Positions 53,715 to 63,010 are shown, numbered from the stretch's first letter. The stretch: 64,000 nt of DNA from Endozoicomonas sp965208385 (GCA_965208385.1 CBDBOO010000044.1:1-64000), one strand, 5' to 3'. Numbers and translations are program-made. The notes: generated by a model not told the origin, from the sequence alone.

Positions 53715-53753
53715 ATGTTATTACATGATGGGATTACTATGAATAACATTCAT
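53715..53753. promoter_or_regulatory. Candidate LysR-type operator pair
   Basis: ATGTTATTACAT (53715-53726) and ATGAATAACATTCAT (53739-53753) are inverted repeats in the divergent intergenic region. The second has T-N11-A form. The arrangement suits a LysR regulator controlling both itself and the operon at 53840. It is inferred from symmetry only. Confidence 0.5.
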
Positions 53754-53839
53754 GGATAGAAATCATATCTATTCATTTGTCTCTTGTGAACACATTTTCT
53801 ACCATGGTGGTCATCTGAATAATAAAAAGAAGTCTGTTC

Positions 53840-54823
53840 ATGAAAGCCATTCTCTGTAAATCCTGGGGCGCTGCTGAAAATCTTGTTATTGAAGATATTG
53901 ATTCTCCAAAGCCTGGCAAAAGTGGTGTTCTGGTTAAAGTACATTCAGCGGGACTTAATTTCCCGGATACACTGATTATTCAAGGCAAATACCAGCTTCA
54001 GCCGACCATGCCATTTTCGCCGGGCGGTGAAGTTGCCGGAACAGTGTTGTCTGTCGGTGAGCAGGTAACCGCATTTAAACCTGGTGATCGCGTAATGGGA
54101 TTGACAGGTTATGGTGGCTTCGCAGAAGAAATTGTTATTCCTGCTCATAGTTTAATGCCGGTTCCTGACAGTTTGTCTATGCAGCAGGCGTCAGCGTTTT
54201 CAATGGTTTATGGCACGTCATACCATGCATTAAAGCAGCGAGGGCATTTGCAGGAAGGAGAAACGCTTCTGGTTCTTGGGGCAGGAGGAGGCGTTGGGTT
54301 AGCCGCAGTTGAGCTGGGCAAGGCAATGGGGGCAAGGGTTATTGCTGCGGCCAGTTCGGATGAAAAACTGGCTGCAGCCAGCGATGCGGGTGCTGATGAG
54401 CTGATCAATTACAGCACGGATAACCTGAAAGATTCCGTAAAAAAATTAACCGGGGGACGTGGCGCAGATGTTGTTTATGACCCTGTCGGCGGGGAGCTGA
54501 CCGAACAGGCTCTTCGCGCTACAAACTGGAATGGACGTTTATTAATTGTCGGCTTTGCAGCCGGTGATATTCCCCGGATTCCTGCTAATTTACCTTTGTT
54601 GAAAGGCTGTGATATCTGCGGTGTGTTCTGGGGCAGCTTTACCATGCGAGAACCGGACTTGAATCGACAGAACTTCCTTGATCTATTTAACATGATTGAG
54701 AATGGCAAAATCAAACCTGCCATAAATAGAGTTTATCCTTTCCATGAATACGCTGATGCCCTGAATGCTCTTTCTAACCGAAAAGCTGTTGGTAAACTCG
54801 TATTGGATATTGCCGGAGAATAA
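53840..54823 (+). CDS. NADPH:quinone oxidoreductase family (zinc-free MDR) enzyme
   Basis: The 327-residue protein is a medium-chain reductase without the structural zinc cysteines. Its catalytic domain shows HSAGLNFPDTLIIQGKYQ and PGGEVAGTV, the cofactor domain has VLGAGGGVGLAAVELGKAMGA, and the Tyr-containing NADPH loop is in INYSTDNL. It begins the operon divergent from the LysR regulator; the next gene starts five bases later. It may reduce enoyl-CoA or quinone-type compounds produced by the pathway. The exact acceptor is unknown. Confidence 0.92.
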   Translation: MKAILCKSWGAAENLVIEDIDSPKPGKSGVLVKVHSAGLNFPDTLIIQGKYQLQPTMPFSPGGEVAGTVLSVGEQVTAFKPGDRVMGLTGYGGFAEEIVIPAHSLMPVPDSLSMQQASAFSMVYGTSYHALKQRGHLQEGETLLVLGAGGGVGLAAVELGKAMGARVIAAASSDEKLAAASDAGADELINYSTDNLKDSVKKLTGGRGADVVYDPVGGELTEQALRATNWNGRLLIVGFAAGDIPRIPANLPLLKGCDICGVFWGSFTMREPDLNRQNFLDLFNMIENGKIKPAINRVYPFHEYADALNALSNRKAVGKLVLDIAGE

Positions 54824-54827
54824 AAAG

Positions 54828-56045
54828 ATGGATTTTGGATACAGTGCAAAAATGCTGGACTACATCAGTAGAGTGCAGGCTTTTGTTGATCAACATATAA
54901 CACCGGCAGAAGCAGTATATGAAAAACAACTGATTACCGGATCGGATTTTTCCCGTTGGTCTGAGCCCGCGATCATGGAAGAGTTGAAAGATAAGGCCAA
55001 GTCAGAGGGATTGTGGAACCTGTTTCTTCCTGATGCTGAAATAGGCGGTGGCTTGAGTAATCTTGAATATGCACCTCTGGCAGAAATTATGGGGCAATCA
55101 ACGATCGCTTCCCAGGTGTTTAACTGCAGTGCACCCGATACTGGCAATATGGAAGTATTGCATCAATACGGTAGTGTGGAGCAGAAAGAACGCTGGTTAA
55201 AACCGCTGCTGTCTGGTGATATTCGCTCAGCATTCTGTATGACGGAACCGGAAGTGGCTTCCAGTGATGCCACCAATATGGCTGCCACCTGTCTGATAGA
55301 GGGTGATGAAATTGTTTTGAATGGTCGTAAGTGGTGGAGTTCAGGTATTGGTCATCCAGACTGTCAGGTTATTATATTTATGGGAGTGACTTATCCGGAA
55401 GCTGCAAAGCATTGTCGTCATTCAATGGTGCTGGTGCCTCTGGATACCCCTGGCATCACAGTAGAACGAATGTTACCGGTATTCGGTGAGTACCATGAAC
55501 CAGAAGGTCATGGGGAAGTTGTATTCGACAATGTTCGTCTGCCCGTCAGCAGTTTCATTGCCGGACCGGGTCGGGGCTTTGAAATTGCCCAGGGTCGTTT
55601 GGGACCGGGACGCATACATCACTGCATGAGAACCATCGGTGCCGCCGAAAAGGCTTTGGCTCTGCTTTGCAAACGAGCGTCAGAGCGTGAAGCTTTTGGC
55701 AGAAAACTGAGTCAGTTGGGAGGTAATATGGATATTATTGCCAATGCCCGTATCGATATTGATCAGGCGCGCTTGCTGACTTTGAGAGCGGCATGGATGA
55801 TGGACACGGTGGGGAATAAAGCGGCAAAGAGTGAAATAGCCCAGATAAAAGTGGTGGCGCCGGGCATGGCATTAAGGATTATCGATCAGGCCATGCAGAT
55901 TCATGGAGGTTGTGGTGTCAGTAATGATACGCCATTGGCCCGAATGTACGGTGGCATCCGAACACTCCGGCTTGCTGATGGCCCGGATGAGGTGCATCGT
56001 GCCATGATTGCCAGGGTAGAATTAAAAAAACAAGCAGAATTCTAA
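54828..56045 (+). CDS. ACAD10/11-type acyl-CoA dehydrogenase
   Basis: The 405-residue protein is an FAD flavoenzyme of the acyl-CoA dehydrogenase family. I chose the ATG at 54828, since the longer frame overlaps the preceding gene by 60 bp. Visible blocks are MTEPEVASSDATNM (FAD/substrate binding), NGRKWWSSGIGHPDCQ, GPGRIHHCMRTIGAAEKAL, the catalytic-region QIKVVAPGMALRIIDQAMQIHGGCGVSNDTPLARMYGGIRTLRLADGPDEVHR. This fits the ACAD10/11 group. In eukaryotes that group is fused to an APH-like kinase domain; here the kinase is a separate gene two places downstream. Confidence 0.92.
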   Translation: MDFGYSAKMLDYISRVQAFVDQHITPAEAVYEKQLITGSDFSRWSEPAIMEELKDKAKSEGLWNLFLPDAEIGGGLSNLEYAPLAEIMGQSTIASQVFNCSAPDTGNMEVLHQYGSVEQKERWLKPLLSGDIRSAFCMTEPEVASSDATNMAATCLIEGDEIVLNGRKWWSSGIGHPDCQVIIFMGVTYPEAAKHCRHSMVLVPLDTPGITVERMLPVFGEYHEPEGHGEVVFDNVRLPVSSFIAGPGRGFEIAQGRLGPGRIHHCMRTIGAAEKALALLCKRASEREAFGRKLSQLGGNMDIIANARIDIDQARLLTLRAAWMMDTVGNKAAKSEIAQIKVVAPGMALRIIDQAMQIHGGCGVSNDTPLARMYGGIRTLRLADGPDEVHRAMIARVELKKQAEF

Positions 56046-56074
56046 AAGAAAGAAAAGAAAGAAAAGGAAATATC

Positions 56075-56878
56075 ATGCCTTCAATACTTATAACCGGTGG
56101 TGCCAGTGGTCTGGGGCGGGCAATTGCAGAGCGATATGCCCGGGCAGGGTATGATATCTGTATTGCGGATATGAATGAGAGCCGAGGCCTTGAAACGGCT
56201 TCTTTTCTCAAGAACCTGAATGTTGATGCTTTTTATCATAGAACTGACGTACGTCAGGATGCTGATATGGAAGCGTTGCGTGAATTGATTGAACAACGCT
56301 GGGGAGGTCTGGATATACTGGTCAATAATGCCGGGGTTGGATGCGCCGGACGAATAGAGAATACGCCCATGGAAGACTGGCAATGGGTTATTGACATAAA
56401 TCTTCTGGGGGTTGTTCGCGGATGCAAAACGTTTACCCCGCTTATGTTAAAGCAGGGATCTGGGCATATAGTGAATGTTGCTTCCATGGCTGGTTTGATC
56501 GCACCGCCCAAAATGGCCAGTTATAACGCTGCGAAAGCCGCCGTGGTCAGCCTGTCTGAAACATTGCATATCGAACTGGAACCGGATGGAATCTATACGA
56601 CGCTTGTCTGTCCTTCCTTTTTTCAGACTAATCTTCTGGAAAGCTCAAGGAATGCTGATCCTGACAGTGGTTCAGAGGGAATGGAAAAACTGCTGGCCAG
56701 CTCTCCTATTTCGGCAGAAGATATTGCAGAAGAAGTGTTTAATGCGGTGCTGGCTAAGGAATTCTGGGTGTTACCCCATGAATCGGCTCGAAATGCATGG
56801 GAATTTAAACGATTAAACCCGGATCAGTTTTTTCAGGGTTTTAAGATCGAGAGTGCTAAACGACTCGTAAGAAAGTAA
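56075..56878 (+). CDS. Short-chain dehydrogenase/reductase (SDR), second of the operon
   Basis: The 267-residue enzyme has the NAD(P) motif TGGASGLGRAIAERYA, DILVNNAGVG and the catalytic SYNAAKAAV. The C-terminal region is longer than in the other SDR at 51992 and ends in a Lys/Arg-rich tail. It lies 29 bp after the acyl-CoA dehydrogenase, behind an AAGGAAA ribosome site, and shares the operon. A role as 3-hydroxyacyl-CoA dehydrogenase would fit the pathway, but this is inference from context. Confidence 0.92.
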   Translation: MPSILITGGASGLGRAIAERYARAGYDICIADMNESRGLETASFLKNLNVDAFYHRTDVRQDADMEALRELIEQRWGGLDILVNNAGVGCAGRIENTPMEDWQWVIDINLLGVVRGCKTFTPLMLKQGSGHIVNVASMAGLIAPPKMASYNAAKAAVVSLSETLHIELEPDGIYTTLVCPSFFQTNLLESSRNADPDSGSEGMEKLLASSPISAEDIAEEVFNAVLAKEFWVLPHESARNAWEFKRLNPDQFFQGFKIESAKRLVRK

Positions 56879-56913
56879 TGCCGAAAGGCATCCGCTAATG
56901 AATGAGAATAATA

Positions 56914-57975
56914 ATGAGCATGATTGATCAGGCCAAAGAGATACGTAAAGGTGAGGAACTTGACTTAGACAGGCTGAATACTTGTCTGAAGGAACACATT
57001 TCCGGATTAAAAGGCGATATTCAACTTTCACAATTTGCCGGAGGTGCTTCTAATCTGACCTACCTGGTACGTTATGACAATAGAGAGATGGTTTTGCGTC
57101 GTCCGCCTTTTGGTAGTCGGGTCGCCAGTGCTCATGATATGGGACGAGAGTTTCGAGTAATAAAAGCACTGGATGGTTTTTTTCCTGTTCCAAAGGTCTA
57201 TGCACATGTGACGGACATGGACGTATTAGATTGTGAATTTTATGTCATGGAACGATTGTCCGGAATTATACCAAGAAAAAACCTCCCCAGAGATCTGTCA
57301 CTTGATCAGGGGACAACCCGGGAATTGTGCATTAATGTTCTGGACAAATTACTTGAGCTGCACAGAATTGATTACCAGTCCATAGGGTTATCTGACCTGG
57401 GTAAAGGCAGCGGCTATGTATCGAGGCAGGTCACTGGCTGGAGTCAGCGTTTCAGTAACGCCTGTACAGATGACGTAGGCGATTTTACCGAAGTCATTCG
57501 TTGGTTAAATGAAAAGCAGCCAGCAGATATTGCTACATGCCTGATTCATAATGATTTCCGATTTGATAATGTGGTTCTTGATCCTGAAAGCCCTTCCCGG
57601 GTGATCGGTGTTCTGGATTGGGAGATGTGTACGCTGGGTGATCCCCTGATGGATCTGGGTAATACTCTGGCTTACTGGGTTCAGGAAGATGATGATGATT
57701 TCTATCAGCAATTCAGACGACAGCCAACCAATTTGCCAGGAATGCTGAGTCGGGAGCAGGTAATAAGCTGGTATTGTGATAATGCTGGTCTGGATAATCG
57801 TAATTTTGACTTCTATTCTGTTTATGGTCTGTTTCGTCTTGCCGGAATTATCCAGCAAATTTACCTTCGGTACAGACAGGGCAAAACGAAAGATCCCCGC
57901 TTTTCAGGCTTTGGTCTCATGGCTAATTACCTTGAGAAGAGGTGCCTTGGAATCATTGAAAAATCCAAACTGTAA
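56914..57975 (+). CDS. APH-like (aminoglycoside phosphotransferase fold) kinase, LvaA/ACAD10-type
   Basis: The 353-residue protein has the phosphotransferase fold. The ATP-site region is FAGGASNLTYLVRYDNREMVLRRPPFG, the Brenner motif is CLIHNDFRFDNVVLDPES, and the metal site is GVLDWEMCTLGDPLMDLGNTL. These blocks match the kinases that phosphorylate 4-hydroxyacyl-CoA in the levulinic acid (lva) pathway and in the ACAD10/11 system, not antibiotic resistance. It directly follows the second SDR; the histidine phosphatase gene begins 11 bases after its stop. The ATG at 56914 is chosen from several closely spaced starts. Confidence 0.9.
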   Translation: MSMIDQAKEIRKGEELDLDRLNTCLKEHISGLKGDIQLSQFAGGASNLTYLVRYDNREMVLRRPPFGSRVASAHDMGREFRVIKALDGFFPVPKVYAHVTDMDVLDCEFYVMERLSGIIPRKNLPRDLSLDQGTTRELCINVLDKLLELHRIDYQSIGLSDLGKGSGYVSRQVTGWSQRFSNACTDDVGDFTEVIRWLNEKQPADIATCLIHNDFRFDNVVLDPESPSRVIGVLDWEMCTLGDPLMDLGNTLAYWVQEDDDDFYQQFRRQPTNLPGMLSREQVISWYCDNAGLDNRNFDFYSVYGLFRLAGIIQQIYLRYRQGKTKDPRFSGFGLMANYLEKRCLGIIEKSKL

Positions 57976-57986
57976 TCAGGATAATT

Positions 57987-58688
57987 ATGACAACGATCTA
58001 TCTGGTTCGTCATGGACAGGCTTCGTTCAGAGCAAATGACTACGATCAATTATCACTGCTTGGGTATGACCAGGCTGAAGTGACTGGTCGCTGGTTTCGT
58101 CAGCTCGACCGAAAACTGACTCATGTCGTCTCGGGTACCCTTCATCGTCACCTTCAAACAAGGAGTCATTTTTTACAGGGATATGAAAGTAGTATTAATA
58201 ATGACCGAATATCCATAGACCTTCGGTTTGATGAGATGCAATTCCATAATATTCTATTGAACGTCAAACCAGAAATAACCTGTAAGGCAGAGTTGGATGG
58301 CTGGTTGAGACTGCAGGAAAATCCGGAGAAATCTTTTTTCTCACTTTATAAACGTGCACTGGAACGCTGGATTTCAGCTGAAAATGATCAGTCATATACT
58401 GAAAGCTGGGAACGGTTTAAAGAACGCTGCCTGCTGGGCCTTCAGGAAGTAGCAAAACAGCTGGAAGAATCAGACAGTGCTGTTGTGATTACATCGGGTG
58501 GACCTATTTCGGTGATATGCATGAGCTTGCTGGGTATAGATGATGAAAAACTCTATGACATTAACCGGCTTTTAATGAACACGAGTGTAACAACGATAAA
58601 ATGTTCTAATGGACGATGCATGCTTACTGGAATGAACAATAACTCTCATCTTGAACTGGCTGGAAAGGAGTACATGACTCTGATTTAA
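57987..58688 (+). CDS. Histidine phosphatase superfamily protein
   Basis: The 233-residue protein has the RHG signature YLVRHGQASF at its start and the second catalytic histidine region in VVITSGGPISVI (without the usual His, so the acid-base partner is unclear). It follows the APH-like kinase by 11 bp with a clear ribosome site, so it is probably the last gene of the fatty-acid operon. Phosphoglycerate mutase-like proteins often accompany such kinase genes. The substrate is unknown. Confidence 0.88.
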   Translation: MTTIYLVRHGQASFRANDYDQLSLLGYDQAEVTGRWFRQLDRKLTHVVSGTLHRHLQTRSHFLQGYESSINNDRISIDLRFDEMQFHNILLNVKPEITCKAELDGWLRLQENPEKSFFSLYKRALERWISAENDQSYTESWERFKERCLLGLQEVAKQLEESDSAVVITSGGPISVICMSLLGIDDEKLYDINRLLMNTSVTTIKCSNGRCMLTGMNNNSHLELAGKEYMTLI

Positions 58689-59150
58689 TCTGTTTAATTA
58701 ATGGGCGTTTTACTGGGCTTGAATTGTTAGTTAATATGTTAATCTGTTTTTCGAAAGGTGTAATATAGATACTCTGTTAAAGCGGGTTGGAGAATTAAAT
58801 AAATGTAATGCCTGACCGTATAAACTCTAAAATTATTTTGAATAGTATTAAAACCCGGCGTCAGCATAAGATACGTGCAAGTGTTCGAAGGTCAAGTGTT
58901 CGAAGGTCAAGTGTTCGAAGGTCAAGTGTTCGAAGGTTATATTAGTCTTCTTTCTGCTGCAGTAGGTTTCTAGAAATTAATATAGTGGTTGTTTTAGTGA
59001 TTTACCATTAAATACAGTTTAATAAATTAGCTGATTTCCGAATACAGATACTGAGTTTGTCCTGTTTATAATAAAAACATTTACAGGGTGAAGTAGCAGT
59101 GATAAATTGCGCCGCTATTTCCTTATCATAATTTTCCTGGTCACTGGCTA
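58689..59150. other. Intergenic region with a 15-bp tandem array before the H-NS-like gene
   Basis: It holds four exact copies of CAAGTGTTCGAAGGT (58878-58937) and then AT-rich DNA with a likely promoter zone for the H-NS-like gene. No gene was found. The TTCGAA palindrome inside each unit recurs at a 15-bp period. Confidence 0.7.
58878..58937. repeat. 15-bp tandem repeat x4
   Basis: Four perfect units of CAAGTGTTCGAAGGT occur in direct succession, each containing the palindrome TTCGAA. They lie about 210 bp upstream of the H-NS-like gene. Period and perfection indicate recent slippage or amplification. Confidence 0.95.
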
Positions 59151-59576
59151 ATGAATATATTTGACGAAGCAATCAGCATTCTGAAATCCAAAGTTCAAAT
59201 TCGTAAACTGTTTCATGATATGCACGCAGAAGATTTACAGCGAGTTATCAGCCGTATTGAAAGTGTTTATGAAGAAAAACTGGATCTTCAGAAAGAAGCA
59301 GAAGAGCAAATTGCGCTCAAACGTTCTGCAATTGATGCTGTACTGAAGCAAATGGAAGAAATGGGTATTTCTGCTGACGATATCAAGGACATGAAATCTG
59401 ATGGTTCAATTCGCAAGGGTAAGCCGCGTCAACGTTTTCAATTTTCTTACGAAACAGCTGAAGGTGTATCCGTGAACTGGGAAGGTGCTACCACCGGCCG
59501 TATCCCTGCCGAATTCACGAACTATCTTTCACGTACAGGTAAAGATCGTAAAGATTGCATCGTAACAGAGCTCTGA
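59151..59576 (+). CDS. H-NS-like nucleoid-associated protein
   Basis: The 141-residue protein matches the H-NS layout. An N-terminal helical oligomerisation region (EDLQRVISRIESVYEEKLDLQKEAEEQ) and a linker precede a C-terminal DNA-binding domain with FSYETAEGVSVNWEGATTGRIPAEFTNYL. The usual QGR or RGR minor-groove hook appears as TTGRIP. Such proteins silence AT-rich, foreign DNA, which would suit this transposon-rich genome. The gene stands alone, and a hairpin lies between it and the convergent scsD. Confidence 0.85.
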   Translation: MNIFDEAISILKSKVQIRKLFHDMHAEDLQRVISRIESVYEEKLDLQKEAEEQIALKRSAIDAVLKQMEEMGISADDIKDMKSDGSIRKGKPRQRFQFSYETAEGVSVNWEGATTGRIPAEFTNYLSRTGKDRKDCIVTEL

Positions 59577-59585
59577 TCTCTGCTT

Positions 59586-59613
59586 CAGGAGAGGTATGAG
59601 AGTATCTCTCCTG
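59586..59613. terminator. Hairpin between the H-NS-like gene and scsD
   Basis: CAGGAGAG and CTCTCCTG form an 8-bp stem around a short loop, followed at some distance by ATTTTTAATT. It is a plausible bidirectional terminator. Confidence 0.4.
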
Positions 59614-59632
59614 TATAACTGCAATTTTTAAT

Positions 59633-60142
59633 TCACATCGAGCCATACCACCACAGTCGAAATTGTAACCCCAGCTTGCTGGTGTAGCCTGTTGTTATCG
59701 AGCGAATCTCTCCATTCTGAATAATAAATATCGATGGGGTAATGCTGACCTTCCAGTGTTGACTGAAATGCCCCTTCTTATCATTTACAACAGCAAAATC
59801 CAGATTGTTCGCTTTGAGATAGGCTTTAATTCGTTGGTCTGAACCTGACGTGAGCGCAATGGTTACTACCCTGTAATCTTGTGCTATCTCATTAATTGCA
59901 GGACTGACAATGGTACAAATTGAGCACCAGCTTCCCCAAAAATACACTAATACTGGTTGGTCAGTTGATAACGCCTGCAGATCTATGGATTCACCATTGA
60001 TCAGTGTTGCCTGTATATCCGGAGCTTGCCCTGTTGGCATATTTCTCTGAAGGAAGAGGTTGTAGCCAGTCATTATCAGGGCAGCAATGATCAGAGTGAA
60101 AATCAGCTTGCGAATATAATGCTGCAGGCGTTTTTTTTTCAT
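59633..60142 (-). CDS. scsD: Thioredoxin-like membrane-anchored reductase ScsD
   Basis: The 169-residue protein has an N-terminal transmembrane anchor (LIFTLIIAALIMTGYNLFLQ) and a TlpA/ResA-type thioredoxin domain with the redox motif FWGSWCSICTIVSPA (CSIC) and the cis-Pro loop SITPSIFII. In the suppressor-of-copper-sensitivity system ScsD works with ScsB and ScsC on periplasmic disulfides. It is the third gene of the operon and begins one base after scsC. Confidence 0.9.
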   Translation of the reverse strand: MKKKRLQHYIRKLIFTLIIAALIMTGYNLFLQRNMPTGQAPDIQATLINGESIDLQALSTDQPVLVYFWGSWCSICTIVSPAINEIAQDYRVVTIALTSGSDQRIKAYLKANNLDFAVVNDKKGHFSQHWKVSITPSIFIIQNGEIRSITTGYTSKLGLQFRLWWYGSM

Positions 60143-60143
60143 A

Positions 60144-60884
60144 TTATTTTTTCGCAGTTCTCAGGCGATCTTCGATGATTGCTGTCAATGCAGCTTCATC
60201 GGTAAATCCACCCAGAATTTCATCCGGAAAAACCAGGGCAGGAGTACCAGTGATTCCTAATCGTTGTGCAAGCTGAATATTATCATCCAGTTGACGATTG
60301 ATTGAATCATTGACGCCAGCCTTCAGTTTCTCAGGATTCAGCCCTTCTGCTTTTACGGCTGCGGTAATGGAATCTGTACTGAGTTTTCCGGGATTGGATA
60401 TAAGACGTTTGTGCAGGGTAAAGTAGGCGTTCTTGTTCTGTTTATGGGCTGATAAAGCCAGGGCTGCACCTTCACGAGAGCTGGGGCCGAGAATAGGCAA
60501 GTCTTTATAAATAACTCGAAAATTTGGATATTTCTCAACGAGCTTATCCAGAATTGGGTCCTGACGTTTACAGTAACCGCAATTTAAATCTCCGAAATAA
60601 ACCATGCTTACAAGGGCTTTTTCAGGTCCGGCCACAGGGTCACTGTTGTTGTTAAAAAGATCAGAGTAACTGGCAGATAAAGCTGACTTTTGTGCTTTTT
60701 CACGTTGACCTGATTCTTTTTTCTTCAGTTCATTAATGACTTCAACCAGTATTTCAGGGTTCTCCATTAATGCATCCCGAACCAGCTGTTTCACTTGTTG
60801 CTGTTGTTCAGTATCCAGTGGTGCTGCCTGTACTGATAATGGCAATATCAAGGTTGTCGCTAATGCAGCGATCGATTTTCTCAT
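60144..60884 (-). CDS. scsC: DsbA-family copper-sensitivity suppressor ScsC
   Basis: The 246-residue periplasmic protein has a signal peptide (SIAALATTLILPLSVQAAP), an oligomerisation-type N-terminal helix (VRDALMENPEILVEVINELKK) and a DsbA-fold thioredoxin domain. The active site is FGDLNCGYCKRQDPIL (CGYC) and the cis-Pro is in GITGTPALVFPD. ScsC proteins protect envelope proteins from copper-induced wrong disulfides and are kept reduced by ScsB. It starts three bases after scsB ends. Confidence 0.94.
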   Translation of the reverse strand: MRKSIAALATTLILPLSVQAAPLDTEQQQQVKQLVRDALMENPEILVEVINELKKKESGQREKAQKSALSASYSDLFNNNSDPVAGPEKALVSMVYFGDLNCGYCKRQDPILDKLVEKYPNFRVIYKDLPILGPSSREGAALALSAHKQNKNAYFTLHKRLISNPGKLSTDSITAAVKAEGLNPEKLKAGVNDSINRQLDDNIQLAQRLGITGTPALVFPDEILGGFTDEAALTAIIEDRLRTAKK

Positions 60885-60886
60885 TA

Positions 60887-63010
60887 TTAAGATCCTTTTT
60901 TTCCAGTATTTTTTTCAGAAGCGGTTTTCAGTGCTGTTAAAACAACATCCGTATTCAAGATGACCGGAAGAGCAATACCATTGATGGCTGAGGGGCCATA
61001 AACAGCATTAAACGGCACACCAAAACGATTATGCTTATTCAAATAATTACTGATGCTTTCTGAAGGGCGGGTCCAGTCGCCCTGCATCAGAATAATATTT
61101 GAATCTTGCAGAGCGCTGAGAACAGGTTCCCGATTTATAACGGCAACTTTGTTCGCTTTACAGGTAACGCACCAGTCGGCAGTAATATCGACAAATACCG
61201 TGTAACCGGCAGCTACCAGTTCCTGTATTTCTGCTTCATTAAATGTTTGCCAGGGCAATACAGGTTTGGATGAGCTCTGATTAATCAGTCCTGATGCCCA
61301 ACCTGAGATTAAAACTGCAGCTAATGCCAGGGTAGCTGATGCCATTGAAACAGGGATTCTGCGAGCTTTGGGTAAGCTGTCGGTCAGTATTTTGTAAAGT
61401 AGCAAAAGGCTTGGAATGAAGAGTAGAAAGAGTACTACAGAGGTACTCAGGTAACTCTTTAGCAAACTGATTAACCATAGGCAGGTGATCAGCAATAACA
61501 GGGAAAGTACACGACGAAGCCAGATCATCCAGGGGCCTGGTTTGGGCATCCACCTGAGGGTTCCGGGTAGACAGGCTATAAGAATGTAAGGTGCTGCCAG
61601 ACCAATCCCGAGAGATGTAAAAATAGCAAACAGCGTTACATTGCTTCCGGAAAGTGCAAAAGCCACAGCGGTACCCAGGAAAGGGGCAGAGCAGGGGGTT
61701 GCCAGTAAGGTGGCAAACATACCCTGAATAAAATGTCCCGACAGTGAATTACTGCCTGCCTGAGCCAGTCGGGTGGAGAAAAATACAGGAAGTTTTATTT
61801 CGAAAAAACCCAGTAAGTTTGCTGCAAATGCACAGGTAACAATTGCCATGAACCCGATGAACCAGGGGTTTTGAAACTGAATGCCCCAGCCTACCTGAGC
61901 CCCGACAGACTTCAGTAACAGCAGCATAACGGCCAGTAGCCAGAATGAAACCAGAACTCCGGCTGCAGTACTCAGAAACTGGAGTCGTGTCTTCGTTTTG
62001 CTCTGCCCGGATGCGTGTACTAGCGCGGTGAGTTTTAATCCCAAAACCGGTAGCACACAAGGCATTAAATTAAGAATCAGTCCACCTAGAAGAGCGAGTC
62101 CAATGAGATATAAGAGAGTACTTTCTTCCGGCAGTATTTCTATCTGCTCTTCTTGTGCTGGCAGTTGAATTTCTTTGCTGAAATCATTACTGATTATCGT
62201 CACATTGACGGCGCGATTATTGAGATCAACATCACCCAGCCAGCTACTTGTGCTGAAAACAGCCTGGGCCATATTATTATTTATTCTGAGCTGACTAAGA
62301 CTGATAACGACATTGTCCACACCGTCAACAAAAATATCGGGTTGCTTCCATGGAGAGCTGGCTTCAACAGAAACCGTAAGTGTTTTGTCGTTAGGGTTCC
62401 AGAAGGCACTGATGTCTGAAATCTGACTGCCCGGATTCTGTACGGATACTGACTCCGGTACCAGAGACATGGCCCTGTCAATCATGAAGCCGGCGTTGCT
62501 GTCTGGTGTGAGCTGATCAGGCGTAAATGACAGTGTGAAAGGATGGTCAGAAAGAATGCATATATCGGTGCAGGCTGGCAGACGGATGTTGCCAGTGAGC
62601 ATGACCGGCCTGGAAATATCATTCACCGTTAATTCCAGGGGAATGACCGTATCACCTTTATAACCCAGCGTTTCGATGCCGAGTAATTCAAATCGCCTGG
62701 GTTTTGGCCAGAACCACTGTACAGACGCAAGGTTTTCAGATCCGTCCCAGGTTATTTCAGGCGCAATACCGCCTTCGCCAGGAGAGCGCCAGTAGGTTTT
62801 CCAGCCTTCGGATAATTGAATATCGAGGGCGGCATTAACAATTCGGGTTTCAGGACTGTATTCACCACTCAGAATGACTCGGACCTGAGCGTTGGGTTGC
62901 TGTGGGCTGATTAGCCAGCCAGTATCCAGTGCCTGGGCTGAAAGCGGTAGAACCGATAAGAAAACGATCATCAGCCAAATACAGCGGGAAGAAAAATGTT
63001 GATAACTCAT
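60887..63010 (-). CDS. scsB: DsbD-like electron transfer protein ScsB
   Basis: The 707-residue inner-membrane protein passes electrons from the cytosol to ScsC. Order of domains: signal peptide; a periplasmic immunoglobulin-like N-terminal region (about 30-280); eight membrane helices with the paired cysteine motifs LNLMPCVLPVLGLK and ATPCSAPFLGTA; and a C-terminal thioredoxin-like domain with DITADWCVTCKANK. This matches ScsB rather than classical DsbD, whose N-terminal domain differs. It heads the scsB-scsC-scsD operon. With the TonB copper receptor at 31900 it points to copper handling as a theme. Confidence 0.94.
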   Translation of the reverse strand: MSYQHFSSRCIWLMIVFLSVLPLSAQALDTGWLISPQQPNAQVRVILSGEYSPETRIVNAALDIQLSEGWKTYWRSPGEGGIAPEITWDGSENLASVQWFWPKPRRFELLGIETLGYKGDTVIPLELTVNDISRPVMLTGNIRLPACTDICILSDHPFTLSFTPDQLTPDSNAGFMIDRAMSLVPESVSVQNPGSQISDISAFWNPNDKTLTVSVEASSPWKQPDIFVDGVDNVVISLSQLRINNNMAQAVFSTSSWLGDVDLNNRAVNVTIISNDFSKEIQLPAQEEQIEILPEESTLLYLIGLALLGGLILNLMPCVLPVLGLKLTALVHASGQSKTKTRLQFLSTAAGVLVSFWLLAVMLLLLKSVGAQVGWGIQFQNPWFIGFMAIVTCAFAANLLGFFEIKLPVFFSTRLAQAGSNSLSGHFIQGMFATLLATPCSAPFLGTAVAFALSGSNVTLFAIFTSLGIGLAAPYILIACLPGTLRWMPKPGPWMIWLRRVLSLLLLITCLWLISLLKSYLSTSVVLFLLFIPSLLLLYKILTDSLPKARRIPVSMASATLALAAVLISGWASGLINQSSSKPVLPWQTFNEAEIQELVAAGYTVFVDITADWCVTCKANKVAVINREPVLSALQDSNIILMQGDWTRPSESISNYLNKHNRFGVPFNAVYGPSAINGIALPVILNTDVVLTALKTASEKNTGKKGS

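Noticed and set aside
56914..57975. Aminoglycoside resistance kinase
   Set aside because: The Brenner and metal motifs fit the group, but the operon context and motif details match acyl-CoA-related kinases (LvaA/ACAD10), not antibiotic resistance.
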